Below, one piece after another: positions 54,221 to 64,000 of a stretch of 64,000 nt of DNA. A program made the position numbers and the translations under genes. Where the stretch lies: contig NZ_CP139420.1 of the NCBI RefSeq assembly GCF_034119845.1, forward strand, positions 3,784,001 to 3,848,000, read 5' to 3'. This DNA comes from Flavobacterium sp. NG2 (GTDB taxonomy: Bacteria > Bacteroidota > Bacteroidia > Flavobacteriales > Flavobacteriaceae). The notes beneath the pieces are model-generated. The model was not told the DNA's origin. It did not search any database and saw nothing but the letters and a program-made list of their open reading frames with translations. Position 1 is the first letter of the stretch, and each line of letters begins with the position of its first letter.

Positions 54221-55681
54221 ATGGGAAAAGTAACAGGTTTTAAAGAATTCGAAAGAAAAGATGAATCATACACAGCAGTACAAGAACGTGTAGGACATTA
54301 TAAAGAATTTACAGTTCCTTTGAGTGAAGCTGAAATTACTGAACAAGGATCACGTTGTATGGATTGTGGTATTCCATTTTGTCATAGTGGATGTCCGTTA
54401 GGGAATTTAATCCCCGACTTTAACCACATGGTACACCAAGGAGAATGGCAAAAAGCCTCTTGGATACTACATTCAACAAATAACTTCCCTGAATTTACAG
54501 GACGTTTATGTCCTGCACCGTGTGAAAAAGCATGTGTTTTAGGAATTATTGCTGATCCAATTTCTATCGAAAACATAGAAAAAAATATCGTTGAACGTGC
54601 CTTCGCAGAAGGATGGATCAAACCACAACCACCAAAAGAAAGAACAGGTAAAACTGTAGCTGTTGTTGGTTCAGGTCCTGCAGGATTAGCAGCGGCTCAA
54701 CAATTAAACAGAGCAGGTCACACTGTTACCGTTTTTGAAAGAGACAATGCTATTGGAGGACTATTACGTTACGGAATTCCAAATTTCAAAATGGAAAAAG
54801 GAATTATCGACAGACGTATCGCTATCCTTGAAGCTGAAGGAATCATCTTCAAAGTAAACACAAACGTTGGTGTAAACTACGATATCAATGACTTAAAAGC
54901 ATTTGATTCAATCGTACTTTGCGGTGGTGCTACAGAAAGAAGAGGTTTACCAACTCCAGGTGCTGATGCTGACGGAGTGGTTCAAGCAATGGATTTCTTA
55001 ACGCAACAAACAAAAGTTGTTTTTGGAGAAAAAATTGAAAATCAGGTTCTAGCTACTGGTAAAGATGTAATCGTGATTGGTGGTGGAGATACTGGTTCTG
55101 ACTGTGTAGGTACATCAAACCGTCAAGGTGCTAAATCAGTGACCAACTTCGAGATTATGCCAAAACCTCCAGTAGGAAGAAGCGAAACAACTCCATGGCC
55201 TTATTGGCCTCTACAATTAAAAACATCTTCTTCTCACAAAGAAGGTGCTCAAAGAAATTGGTTAATTAACACTAAAGAATTCGTAAAAGATGCATCTGGT
55301 AAATTAATCGCTCTTAAAACTGTTAATGTAGAATGGAAAATTGTTCCAGGACAACGTCCTCAATTAATCGAAGTAGAAGGTTCTGAAAAAACTTGGCCTT
55401 GTGACCTAGCATTATTAGCTTTAGGATTTACAGGTCCAGAAAGCACTTTAGCAGACCAATTAGGAATTGAAAAAGACGCTCGTTCAAACTATAAAGCAGA
55501 ATATGGTAGTTACCAAACCAATGTACCTAACATATTTACTGCTGGTGATATGCGTAGAGGACAATCATTAATAGTTTGGGCTATTTCTGAAGGTCGTGAA
55601 GCAGCAAGAGCCGTAGATTTATACCTAATGGGAACAACAAACCTTCCTACTAAAGAAGGTGGAGATTTACCAGGAGTATAA
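54221..55681 (+). CDS. gltD: Glutamate synthase small subunit
   Basis: Small subunit of glutamate synthase, which passes electrons from NADPH to the large subunit through FAD. The 486 residues have an N-terminal 4Fe-4S region (RCMDCGIPFCHSGCPLGN, LCPAPCEKACVLG), the FAD motif VAVVGSGPAGLAAAQQL and the NADPH-binding VIVIGGGDTGSDCVG. The C-terminal part has TAGDMRRGQSLIVWAISEGREAA. It starts 5 bases after gltB and is followed by a strong terminator. Confidence 0.97.
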   Translation: MGKVTGFKEFERKDESYTAVQERVGHYKEFTVPLSEAEITEQGSRCMDCGIPFCHSGCPLGNLIPDFNHMVHQGEWQKASWILHSTNNFPEFTGRLCPAPCEKACVLGIIADPISIENIEKNIVERAFAEGWIKPQPPKERTGKTVAVVGSGPAGLAAAQQLNRAGHTVTVFERDNAIGGLLRYGIPNFKMEKGIIDRRIAILEAEGIIFKVNTNVGVNYDINDLKAFDSIVLCGGATERRGLPTPGADADGVVQAMDFLTQQTKVVFGEKIENQVLATGKDVIVIGGGDTGSDCVGTSNRQGAKSVTNFEIMPKPPVGRSETTPWPYWPLQLKTSSSHKEGAQRNWLINTKEFVKDASGKLIALKTVNVEWKIVPGQRPQLIEVEGSEKTWPCDLALLALGFTGPESTLADQLGIEKDARSNYKAEYGSYQTNVPNIFTAGDMRRGQSLIVWAISEGREAARAVDLYLMGTTNLPTKEGGDLPGV

Positions 55682-55701
55682 TCCAATAGAATTATAGCTA
55701 C

Positions 55702-55739
55702 AAAGGGCTGTCTATTCATTTAGACAGCCCTTTTTTTTT
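55702..55739 (+). terminator. Terminator of gltBD
   Basis: Arms AAGGGCTGTCTA and TAGACAGCCCTT with a 5- to 6-base loop, then a run of nine T. Confidence 0.88.
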
Positions 55740-55871
55740 GATTTTTGAATTTAGAGTAACGTATGATGATTTTAGATTTCTAGTATCAATCATTTAAAAA
55801 TATCCGTTTAAGTATTCCCAAATCAACAATCAAAAATCGTTAATCCTCAATCAAAAACTTAAATTATTTAT

Positions 55872-55989
55872 TTGGAGGTGCCCCAGTTTCCACTATCGTT
55901 ACAACTGGGTCGGGCTATCCGTTACAAGTCCTCGTTACTTACGCTATCGCTACAGTAACTGTGGGCTTTCCACTACTATCCCTCACCCA
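55872..55989 (+). repeat. Structured intergenic repeat, family 1, copy 5 (extended form)
   Basis: Contains GGAGGTG, an extra hairpin with arms CCCAGTT and AACTGGG, then TCGGGCTATCCGTTACAA, a central hairpin GTTACT ... AGTAAC, and GCTTTCCACTACTATCCCTC. The positions flanking CTATC read GGG and CC here, while in copies 1-3 they read CC and GG, so the pairing is kept by two-sided changes. It lies between gltD and lysA with no gene in the gap. Confidence 0.65.
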
Positions 55990-56098
55990 TTAAACAACAC
56001 AACTACCACAAAACAAACATTTTGTTATATTTTGTTAGAATTACTAATTTTCATTGTAAAACCAATAAAGAATAATAAATTTGCTCAAAAAAACTAAA

Positions 56099-57316
56099 AT
56101 GCAACCAAAAGACTTAGTACAACTAGCAGAACAATTTGGCTCACCACTATACGTTTATGATGCCGAAAAAATAAAATCACAATACAGTCGATTAACCAAA
56201 GCTTTTTCTAAAGTAGAAAAATTACGTATCAACTACGCAATGAAAGCTCTATCAAACATTGCCATTCTTCAATTACTTAGAGAATGTGGTTCTTGTTTAG
56301 ATGCCGTTTCAATACAAGAAGTACAATTAGGACTTCATGCAGGTTATTCTCCTGACCAAATATTTTTTACACCTAACGGAGTTTCATTAGAAGAAATCGA
56401 AGAAGTTTCTGCTTTAGGCGTTCAAATCAATATTGACAACCTTTCTATCTTAGAGCAATTTGGGACTAAACACCCAAATGTACCTGTTTGTATTCGCATC
56501 AACCCACACGTAATGGCTGGAGGAAATGCTAATATTTCTGTAGGACATATTGATAGTAAATTTGGAATCTCTGTACACCAGTTACCACACCTTGTTCGTA
56601 TTGTTGAAAACACAAAAATGAACATCGTAGGTATCCATATGCACACCGGATCTGACATCTTAGATATTGAAGTATTTTTATATGCTGCCGAAATCTTATT
56701 TGATGCTGCAAGAAACTTCAAAAACTTAGAATTCTTAGATTTCGGAAGTGGATTTAAAGTACCTTACAAAAAAGATGATATCGAAACTGACATTGAAGAA
56801 CTAGGTAAAAAACTATCTAAAAGATTCAATGAATTCTGTGCAGAATACGGTAAAAACTTAACCCTAATCTTTGAACCAGGAAAATTCTTGGTGAGTGAAG
56901 CTGGTTATTTCTTAGCTAAAGTAAATGTTGTTAAACAAACAACATCAACTGTTTTCGCTGGTATTGATAGCGGTTTCAACCATTTAATTCGCCCAATGTT
57001 TTATGGTTCACAACACCATATTGAAAACATCTCAAATCCAAAAGGAAAAGAGCGTTTCTATTCTGTAGTAGGATACATTTGCGAAACAGATACATTTGCA
57101 AATAACAGAAGAATCTCAGAAATAAACGAAGGTGACATTCTAAGTTTCAGAAATGCAGGAGCATATTGTTTCTCTATGGCATCTAACTATAACTCAAGAT
57201 ACAAACCAGCTGAAGTACTTTGGATGAACGGACAAGGACATCTAATTCGTGCTCAAGAAACTTTTGAAGACTTAATCAAAGGTCAAATAGGTTTACCTCA
57301 AGCAGTAGCAAAATAA
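56099..57316 (+). CDS. lysA: Diaminopimelate decarboxylase
   Basis: PLP enzyme that converts meso-diaminopimelate to lysine, the last step of lysine synthesis. The 405 residues (start ATG at 56099; an in-frame TTG 18 bases upstream was set aside) have the family's alanine-racemase-like barrel with the PLP lysine in INYAMKALSNIAILQLL, HxGS in IGIHMHTGSDILD-like VGIHMHTGSDI, GGGF-like FLDFGSGFKVPY, and the substrate-binding EPGKFLVSEAGYFLAKV, with CETDTFANNR near the C terminus. All key residues appear intact. Single-gene unit between two hairpins. Confidence 0.95.
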   Translation: MQPKDLVQLAEQFGSPLYVYDAEKIKSQYSRLTKAFSKVEKLRINYAMKALSNIAILQLLRECGSCLDAVSIQEVQLGLHAGYSPDQIFFTPNGVSLEEIEEVSALGVQINIDNLSILEQFGTKHPNVPVCIRINPHVMAGGNANISVGHIDSKFGISVHQLPHLVRIVENTKMNIVGIHMHTGSDILDIEVFLYAAEILFDAARNFKNLEFLDFGSGFKVPYKKDDIETDIEELGKKLSKRFNEFCAEYGKNLTLIFEPGKFLVSEAGYFLAKVNVVKQTTSTVFAGIDSGFNHLIRPMFYGSQHHIENISNPKGKERFYSVVGYICETDTFANNRRISEINEGDILSFRNAGAYCFSMASNYNSRYKPAEVLWMNGQGHLIRAQETFEDLIKGQIGLPQAVAK

Positions 57317-57331
57317 ATAGTGAACAACAAT

Positions 57332-57371
57332 AAAAAAGTCCCATTTCAATAAATTTGAAATGGGACTTTTT
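57332..57371 (+). terminator. Terminator of lysA
   Basis: Long stem AAGTCCCATTTCAA and TTGAAATGGGACTT, followed by a T run. Confidence 0.88.
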
Positions 57372-57438
57372 ACATTAGACCAATGCTAGTTTCCTAAGGC
57401 ACATTCATAATAACACAAAAAGTTGTTTTTCAGCAAAA

Positions 57439-58924
57439 TAGGTATTATTTTAGAAGAAACAAACCCCGAAATTGCTCAAAACGAGTCAAAAACGGGGTTT
57501 TCTTTTAAAGTGTGATGGCAAAAATAGTACGTTTAAGCGAATTTCAATACAAATTTTCAATTTTTACTATCAATGAAAATTTTGATAGTTTTTACGCCCA
57601 ATTTTTAAAAACGGATTTGGGTAAAATATACCTTTCAATGCCTTTTTCTGAGCTTAGTCAAGCCTTCAAATTGAAAGATTCTAACAAAGGGACTCATTGT
57701 TATTTTAGTCCCAAGGGTAAGATTGCCCTGATGATGTTAAAAAATTACTACGGTTGCTCGGATAAAAAACTTATTGAGCTTTTGAACGGTAATATTTTCA
57801 TGCAGTTTTTTTGCGACATTCTAATTCCTATAGACAAGCCCCTGACTAATTTTAAAATCGTGAGCCAAATCAGAATGGAACTCTCCAAAGGTTTAAATAT
57901 TCGAAAGAGTCAAGAAATATTAGCTAAAAACTGGATTCCATTTATGAGTGATTTGGATAAAATTTTTACCGATGCCACTTGTTACGAAAGCGAGGTACGC
58001 TTTCCAACTAATCAAAAACTACTATGGGAATGCGTACAATGGAATTACAAACAAATGGAAGCCTTATGTGGTATGTTAAAAATCAAGTTACCAAGAACCA
58101 AGTATTTGGATTGGTGTAGACGCTATAATGAATATTCTAAAAAAAGAAAAAAGCAATCAAAACACCGTACAAAAGTAACCAGAGGACTGTTGAAATTATT
58201 GTACAAACTTAACGCTGAACTCAATAAAATTGAGAATCAAAATTCTTTTGAAGCTACTAAAAAATACAAAAACCAACGTTCTCTAATCGCTAAGGTGTAT
58301 CAACAACAGTCTCAAATTTTTAAAACAGGCAAAAGTGTTCCAGATAGAATAATAAGTATTAGTAAAAGCTATATTAGACCTATTGTAAGAGGTAAGGAAG
58401 TAAAACAAGTTGAATTTGGAGCCAAAGTCAACAAAATCCAAATTGATGGAATTAATTTTATAGAACATATTCAGTACAGAGCTTTCAATGAAGGTACACG
58501 TCTTCAAAGCACGGTTTTTTGCGCTCAAAACTTAACCAAAACTAAAGTAAAAATGCTTGGTGCTGATGCAATTTATGCCACCAATAAAAATCGAACATTC
58601 ACCACTTCAAACAACATCCAAACCGATTTTGTGCGAAAAGGAAAAGCTGGCAAAAATGAAGAACAGCGTAAAATCTTAGCTAAAGAAATCAAAAAAGAAC
58701 GCTCCACTCGATTAGAAGGAAGTTTTGGAAAAGAGAAAGAACATTACAATCTAAAAAAGATAAAAGCCAAAACCCAAAAAAGTGAAATGCTTTGGATCTT
58801 CTTCGGAATACATACAGGAAATGCCCTGGAAATAGGAAGAAGAATTCTCAAGCAGCAACAAATTTTAGCAGCCTAAAAAAACAAAAAACACCTCCGTGGA
58901 GAACGTGCGTCTAGTCAATACCTA
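57439..58924 (+). mobile_element. IS1182-like insertion sequence, ends tentative
   Basis: One transposase gene sits between terminators of lysA and the phosphatase gene. Short inverted ends TAGGTATT (57439-57446) and AATACCTA (58917-58924), each with a nearby TAGA, are possible borders. The region 57462-57502 holds a hairpin with arms AAACCCCG and CGGGGTTT just before the gene, which could limit readthrough from outside promoters. No clear target duplication was found, so borders are approximate. Confidence 0.45.
57512..58876 (+). CDS. DDE transposase, IS1182/IS5-like
   Basis: A 454-residue transposase. The likely acidic triad is D154 in IFTDATCYESEV, D352 in LGADAIYATNKN and E402 in RLEGSFGKEKEHY, with the last matching the Y-R-E-K type block of IS4/IS1182 enzymes. 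The N-terminal 110 residues (PFSELSQAFKL and IALMMLKNYYGCSDKKLIELL) form the DUF772-like DNA-binding part. A basic insert KKRKKQSKHRTK at about 210 is usual in the Bacteroidota group. No internal stop or shift is seen, so it may be active. GC and codon use do not differ visibly from its neighbours. Confidence 0.85.
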   Translation: MMAKIVRLSEFQYKFSIFTINENFDSFYAQFLKTDLGKIYLSMPFSELSQAFKLKDSNKGTHCYFSPKGKIALMMLKNYYGCSDKKLIELLNGNIFMQFFCDILIPIDKPLTNFKIVSQIRMELSKGLNIRKSQEILAKNWIPFMSDLDKIFTDATCYESEVRFPTNQKLLWECVQWNYKQMEALCGMLKIKLPRTKYLDWCRRYNEYSKKRKKQSKHRTKVTRGLLKLLYKLNAELNKIENQNSFEATKKYKNQRSLIAKVYQQQSQIFKTGKSVPDRIISISKSYIRPIVRGKEVKQVEFGAKVNKIQIDGINFIEHIQYRAFNEGTRLQSTVFCAQNLTKTKVKMLGADAIYATNKNRTFTTSNNIQTDFVRKGKAGKNEEQRKILAKEIKKERSTRLEGSFGKEKEHYNLKKIKAKTQKSEMLWIFFGIHTGNALEIGRRILKQQQILAA

Positions 58925-58962
58925 AAAAAGACTTTTTTGATACATCAGAGTCCGTGAAAAAT

Positions 58963-59003
58963 AAAAATGACCAATTTTGAAACTCTAAAATTTGGTCATT
59001 TTT
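58963..59003 (-). terminator. Terminator of the phosphatase gene, overlapping its stop
   Basis: Arms AATGACCAA and TTGGTCATT with a 17-base loop. The TGA stop of the phosphatase gene (58998-58996) is within the stem, so the gene ends inside its own terminator. Confidence 0.8.
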
Positions 59004-60651
59004 TTATTTCTTGCAAAAAAGTAGGCTTACTTCTGAATGTGCCTCCTAAAATTTCTTCTAACAAATTCGACTCTGTTGAATTAGGAAGTGAAATTTGTAT
59101 TTTTTGAGATACTGTCGGTGCAATTTGGGTAATTTCTTTTTTACCGTATGACTTACCCTTTTTTATTTTCCATCCATAAAACAAAGCTGGTACATGCGTG
59201 TCATAGGTATATGTTGTACCATGAGAGGTACCAGTCCCGTGGTATTCAATATACCCAGGCTTATCAAGTATAACTATATCTCCATTTTGAGTTGGATCGT
59301 ATCCTTTATAAATAAAATTCAAGTAAAAGTCAGCTCCAGAAGAATTTAATATCTCTTCTTCTGTATACACTCTTTTTACATAATCCAAAGTCATTAAAAA
59401 CTTCTTAAACTCCTGTTTAACTACAGCTAAATCCAAATTATTTGATTTTACAATTCCTTTATCAAAAAACAAATTATAGCTAGAGTAATTCAAAACAACA
59501 TCCACTCCAAAAGTTTTAATTGAAAACTCCTTAAGATTTGTTCGAATATCTTTTGGACTAACACTATTTACATTGTACTTATTATCTTTAAGGTAATTTA
59601 CATTTTCAGCTCCAGCATGATCTGCAGTTAAGAATAATAAATAATTTCCTTTACCAACAGTTTTATCTAGATAATTTAAAAAGGTTTCCATAGTTTGATC
59701 TAACCTCAAATAGGTATCTTGTAATTCCATAGACCTAGGCCCTAGAAGATGACCTACATAATCAGTAGAAGAAAAACTTATTGTTAAGAAATCGGTTATA
59801 TCATCTTTACCTAAGCTTTCTTTTTCAATTGCTTTCATTGCAAATTCAGCTAAAAAATCATTACCGAAAGGTGTAGAACGAATAACACTAGCATCATGTT
59901 TCTGATACATTTCTTTTAAATTATAAGGAAATATAGTTTTTTTACTTCCATATAATTTACCCTCATAAGCATTATCATCTGCTAGACTTTCATTATAAAC
60001 ACTTATAGGCTTCAATAAATCCCAACCTTTTTCAAAATAAGGTAAATAATGTTTCTCATTATTAAATTCGTTCACCCAACTAGGTAAAGCTGAACCATAG
60101 AATGTACTTGAAATAAAATCTCCCGTTTTACTATGCCAAAAAGCCCAATTAGCAAAATGACCACCCGGTAAGATTGCACCACGGTCTTTAAGACTCATAG
60201 CAATTACTTTCCCTTTAAAATTAGTCGACATTCTAAGCTCATCAGTAACTGTAGTACTTAAAAGGTTTTTAGGGGACATTTCTCCTTCATCTTTAGTACC
60301 ATTACCTATTGTTGAAACAGAAGTGTCATCTGTACAATAAATTGCCTTATTTTCTTTTCTACTAAACCATTCGTTACCCACAATTCCATGTATAGCAGGT
60401 GTTGTTCCTGTATAAATTGATGAATGTCCAGGAGCAGTATATGTGGGCATATAATTATAATGCATATTCTCAAAACTGAATCCTTCATTAAGCAACCTCT
60501 TAAATCCCTTATCTGAAAAATCATTATAAAAACGGTATAAATACTCCATTTTCATTTGATCTACTACAATACCAACAACTAATTTCGGACGCTCTTGTGC
60601 ACCTATTAGATTAATTAAACTTACAGAGAACAGTAATAATATTTTTTTCAT
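58996..60651 (-). CDS. PafA-like alkaline phosphatase family protein
   Basis: A 551-residue exported metal phosphatase, start ATG at 60651 (MKKILLLFSVSLINLIGAQ, a clear signal peptide). The metal-site Asp31 in GIVVDQMK, the nucleophile region PTYTAPGHSSIYTGT (Thr72 or Thr70), and later FSSTDYVGHLLGP and TADHAGAE match PafA of the Flavobacteriia, a periplasmic calcium-activated enzyme that frees phosphate from many phosphomonoesters. The final metal His is in SHGTTYTYDTHVPALF. The length fits PafA (about 546). The stop lies inside its terminator stem. No phosphate regulon genes are adjacent. Confidence 0.92.
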   Translation of the reverse strand: MKKILLLFSVSLINLIGAQERPKLVVGIVVDQMKMEYLYRFYNDFSDKGFKRLLNEGFSFENMHYNYMPTYTAPGHSSIYTGTTPAIHGIVGNEWFSRKENKAIYCTDDTSVSTIGNGTKDEGEMSPKNLLSTTVTDELRMSTNFKGKVIAMSLKDRGAILPGGHFANWAFWHSKTGDFISSTFYGSALPSWVNEFNNEKHYLPYFEKGWDLLKPISVYNESLADDNAYEGKLYGSKKTIFPYNLKEMYQKHDASVIRSTPFGNDFLAEFAMKAIEKESLGKDDITDFLTISFSSTDYVGHLLGPRSMELQDTYLRLDQTMETFLNYLDKTVGKGNYLLFLTADHAGAENVNYLKDNKYNVNSVSPKDIRTNLKEFSIKTFGVDVVLNYSSYNLFFDKGIVKSNNLDLAVVKQEFKKFLMTLDYVKRVYTEEEILNSSGADFYLNFIYKGYDPTQNGDIVILDKPGYIEYHGTGTSHGTTYTYDTHVPALFYGWKIKKGKSYGKKEITQIAPTVSQKIQISLPNSTESNLLEEILGGTFRSKPTFLQEIKK

Positions 60652-60973
60652 AGTATTGATTATAATGCGAGTAAAAATAGGCACAAAAAAATAGCTAAAC
60701 AAAAAAACCATATCAAATAAATAATATAGATTTAGAAAACAATACCTTTTTGTACTTCATCATTTCAAGACAAGAAAACCATATAACAAATCGATTATCA
60801 TAAATTAAGCTAAACTCACAACTTTACAACTTGAAACATTGAATTCTTACTTTTAGGTTATTTATTTTTCTTTTGCCTATTCCTCAACTTATGAACTTGA
60901 TCCGCTTTTTCTTTTTAGTCTAACTAATATTTATGCTTAATTTTTCTCGCTCAACAGGTTTTAGGATTGATCC

Positions 60974-61033
60974 CATACTCTCTCACAAAAACGTAGTATC
61001 ATCTGTACTGGCAGACATAACTACTCTGTTCGG
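60974..61033 (-). pseudogene. Decayed 5S rRNA remnant
   Basis: The 60 bases align with the middle of the intact 5S gene (61185-61245) with most differences being transitions. Shared words are CATACTCTC, CACAAAAA and TAACTACTCTGTTCGG. Flanking ends of the 5S gene are lost, so it cannot be a functional rRNA. It lies about 140 bases beyond the 5S 3' end, past the operon terminator. The rest of the region 60652-61130 has no gene. Confidence 0.75.
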
Positions 61034-61136
61034 ATTAAATTTTACCTTATTTTTTTAAAAAATAAAACAAAAAATCCCCATCAAATAAATGATAAGGATT
61101 AAGAATACTTCCGTTTTAGTGAAAATGCTATAAAAC

Positions 61137-61168
61137 AAAAAACCCTGTTTCGTTAGAAACAGGGTTTT
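61137..61168 (-). terminator. Terminator of the rRNA operon
   Basis: Arms AAAACCCTGTTTC and GAAACAGGGTTTT with a 4-base loop, a few bases after the 5S gene 3' end. Confidence 0.88.
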
Positions 61169-61174
61169 CAAAAG

Positions 61175-61284
61175 AAAGGCGACGACATACTCTCCCACAA
61201 AAATGCAGTACCATCTGCGCAGGCGGGCTTAACTACTCTGTTCGGGATGGGAAGAGGTGAGCCCCGCCGCAATAACCACCTTAA
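61175..61284 (-). rRNA. rrf: 5S ribosomal RNA
   Basis: About 110 bases on the minus strand. The reverse complement begins GGTGGTTATTGCGGCGGGGC, contains CACCTCTTCCCATCCCGAAC and AGAGTAGTTAAGCC, and ends GTATGTCGTCGCC, the standard bacterial 5S pattern. It follows the 23S gene with a spacer of about 160 bases. Ends are within a few bases. Confidence 0.92.
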
Positions 61285-61406
61285 GGTCGTTTTGCAATGG
61301 GTAACTAGCTTGAGCTAATTAACATTACACAATATCTTAACATACTGAGATAAAGAAAAAAATATTTGTATTATTAGAAAGTTTCTTCCCCCCACACTTG
61401 CGTGCT

Positions 61407-61441
61407 TTCTCCCCCTCCTTCGGAGGGGGTTAGGGGGGAGG
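61407..61441. repeat. GC-rich hairpin in the 23S-5S spacer
   Basis: CCCCCTCC, loop TTC and GGAGGGGG, followed by TTAGGGGGGAGGA. It is far more GC-rich than the surrounding spacer. No tRNA lies in the spacer. Confidence 0.7.
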
Positions 61442-61446
61442 ATTTG

Positions 61447-64000
<2,554 letters not shown>

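Noticed and set aside
61286..61446. tRNA gene in the 23S-5S spacer
   Set aside because: No cloverleaf arms or CCA-adjacent acceptor pattern were seen; the spacer holds only AT-rich sequence and one GC-rich hairpin.

Overview
The window looks like a chromosomal segment from a member of the Flavobacteriaceae, most likely Flavobacterium. The DNA is AT-rich. Several genes are preceded by the Bacteroidota promoter pattern (TTG, about 20 bases, TAnnTTTG) rather than a strong Shine-Dalgarno. Two large secreted proteins end in type IX secretion (T9SS) sorting domains. CarB lacks the usual C-terminal domain, and the ribosomal, SecA and GltB proteins are of the Bacteroidota type.

Layout. 1-1.2 kb is the right part of an IS3-family element. 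1.3-7.3 kb holds a DUF721 protein, lipoproteins, a 960-residue T9SS protein with DGT-type repeats and a penicillin-binding-protein-like serine hydrolase. 7.6-17.9 kb is mostly on the minus strand: a 56-residue membrane protein, ftsY, the DUF4295-rpmG-rpmB group, cinA, an Hpt protein, an FAH-family enzyme, a DEDDh exonuclease, a 2-oxoacid dehydrogenase E2 and a glycosyltransferase. 18.2-30.9 kb holds an ABC-F ATPase, a second T9SS protein, an unusual zinc-ribbon SDR protein, a methyltransferase, a LolD-like ATPase, a PduO-type adenosyltransferase, a DUF2795 protein and secA.

31-43.8 kb is an accessory region. It holds a membrane-anchored unknown, a second-type methionine aminopeptidase, a HEPN/MNT toxin-antitoxin pair, a cupin, an AraC regulator followed by two secreted small-fold proteins, a zinc-ribbon miniprotein, a duplicated pair of 93-residue unknowns, an FAD monooxygenase with a DnaJ-like zinc finger, and a PL6 alginate-lyase-like gene split by one in-frame TAA. 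Genes from 31 to 39 kb are separated by co-oriented repeats, giving a cassette-like look.

43.9-60.7 kb returns to housekeeping: carB, rpmH, sucC, gltB-gltD and lysA. An IS1182-like transposase gene lies between lysA and a PafA-like phosphatase. 60.9-64 kb is the 3' part of an rRNA operon on the minus strand (23S, partial, and 5S), with a decayed second 5S copy beyond the 5S gene. No tRNA gene, CRISPR array or replication origin was seen.

The most interesting non-gene signals are: (i) a five-copy family of structured intergenic elements whose outer frame is conserved while the central stem-loop is replaced; (ii) the co-oriented repeats between accessory genes; (iii) long near-perfect inverted-repeat elements at 12.9 and 16.0 kb. 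None could be tested by database or folding programs here. All family names come from recognising motifs in the translations.
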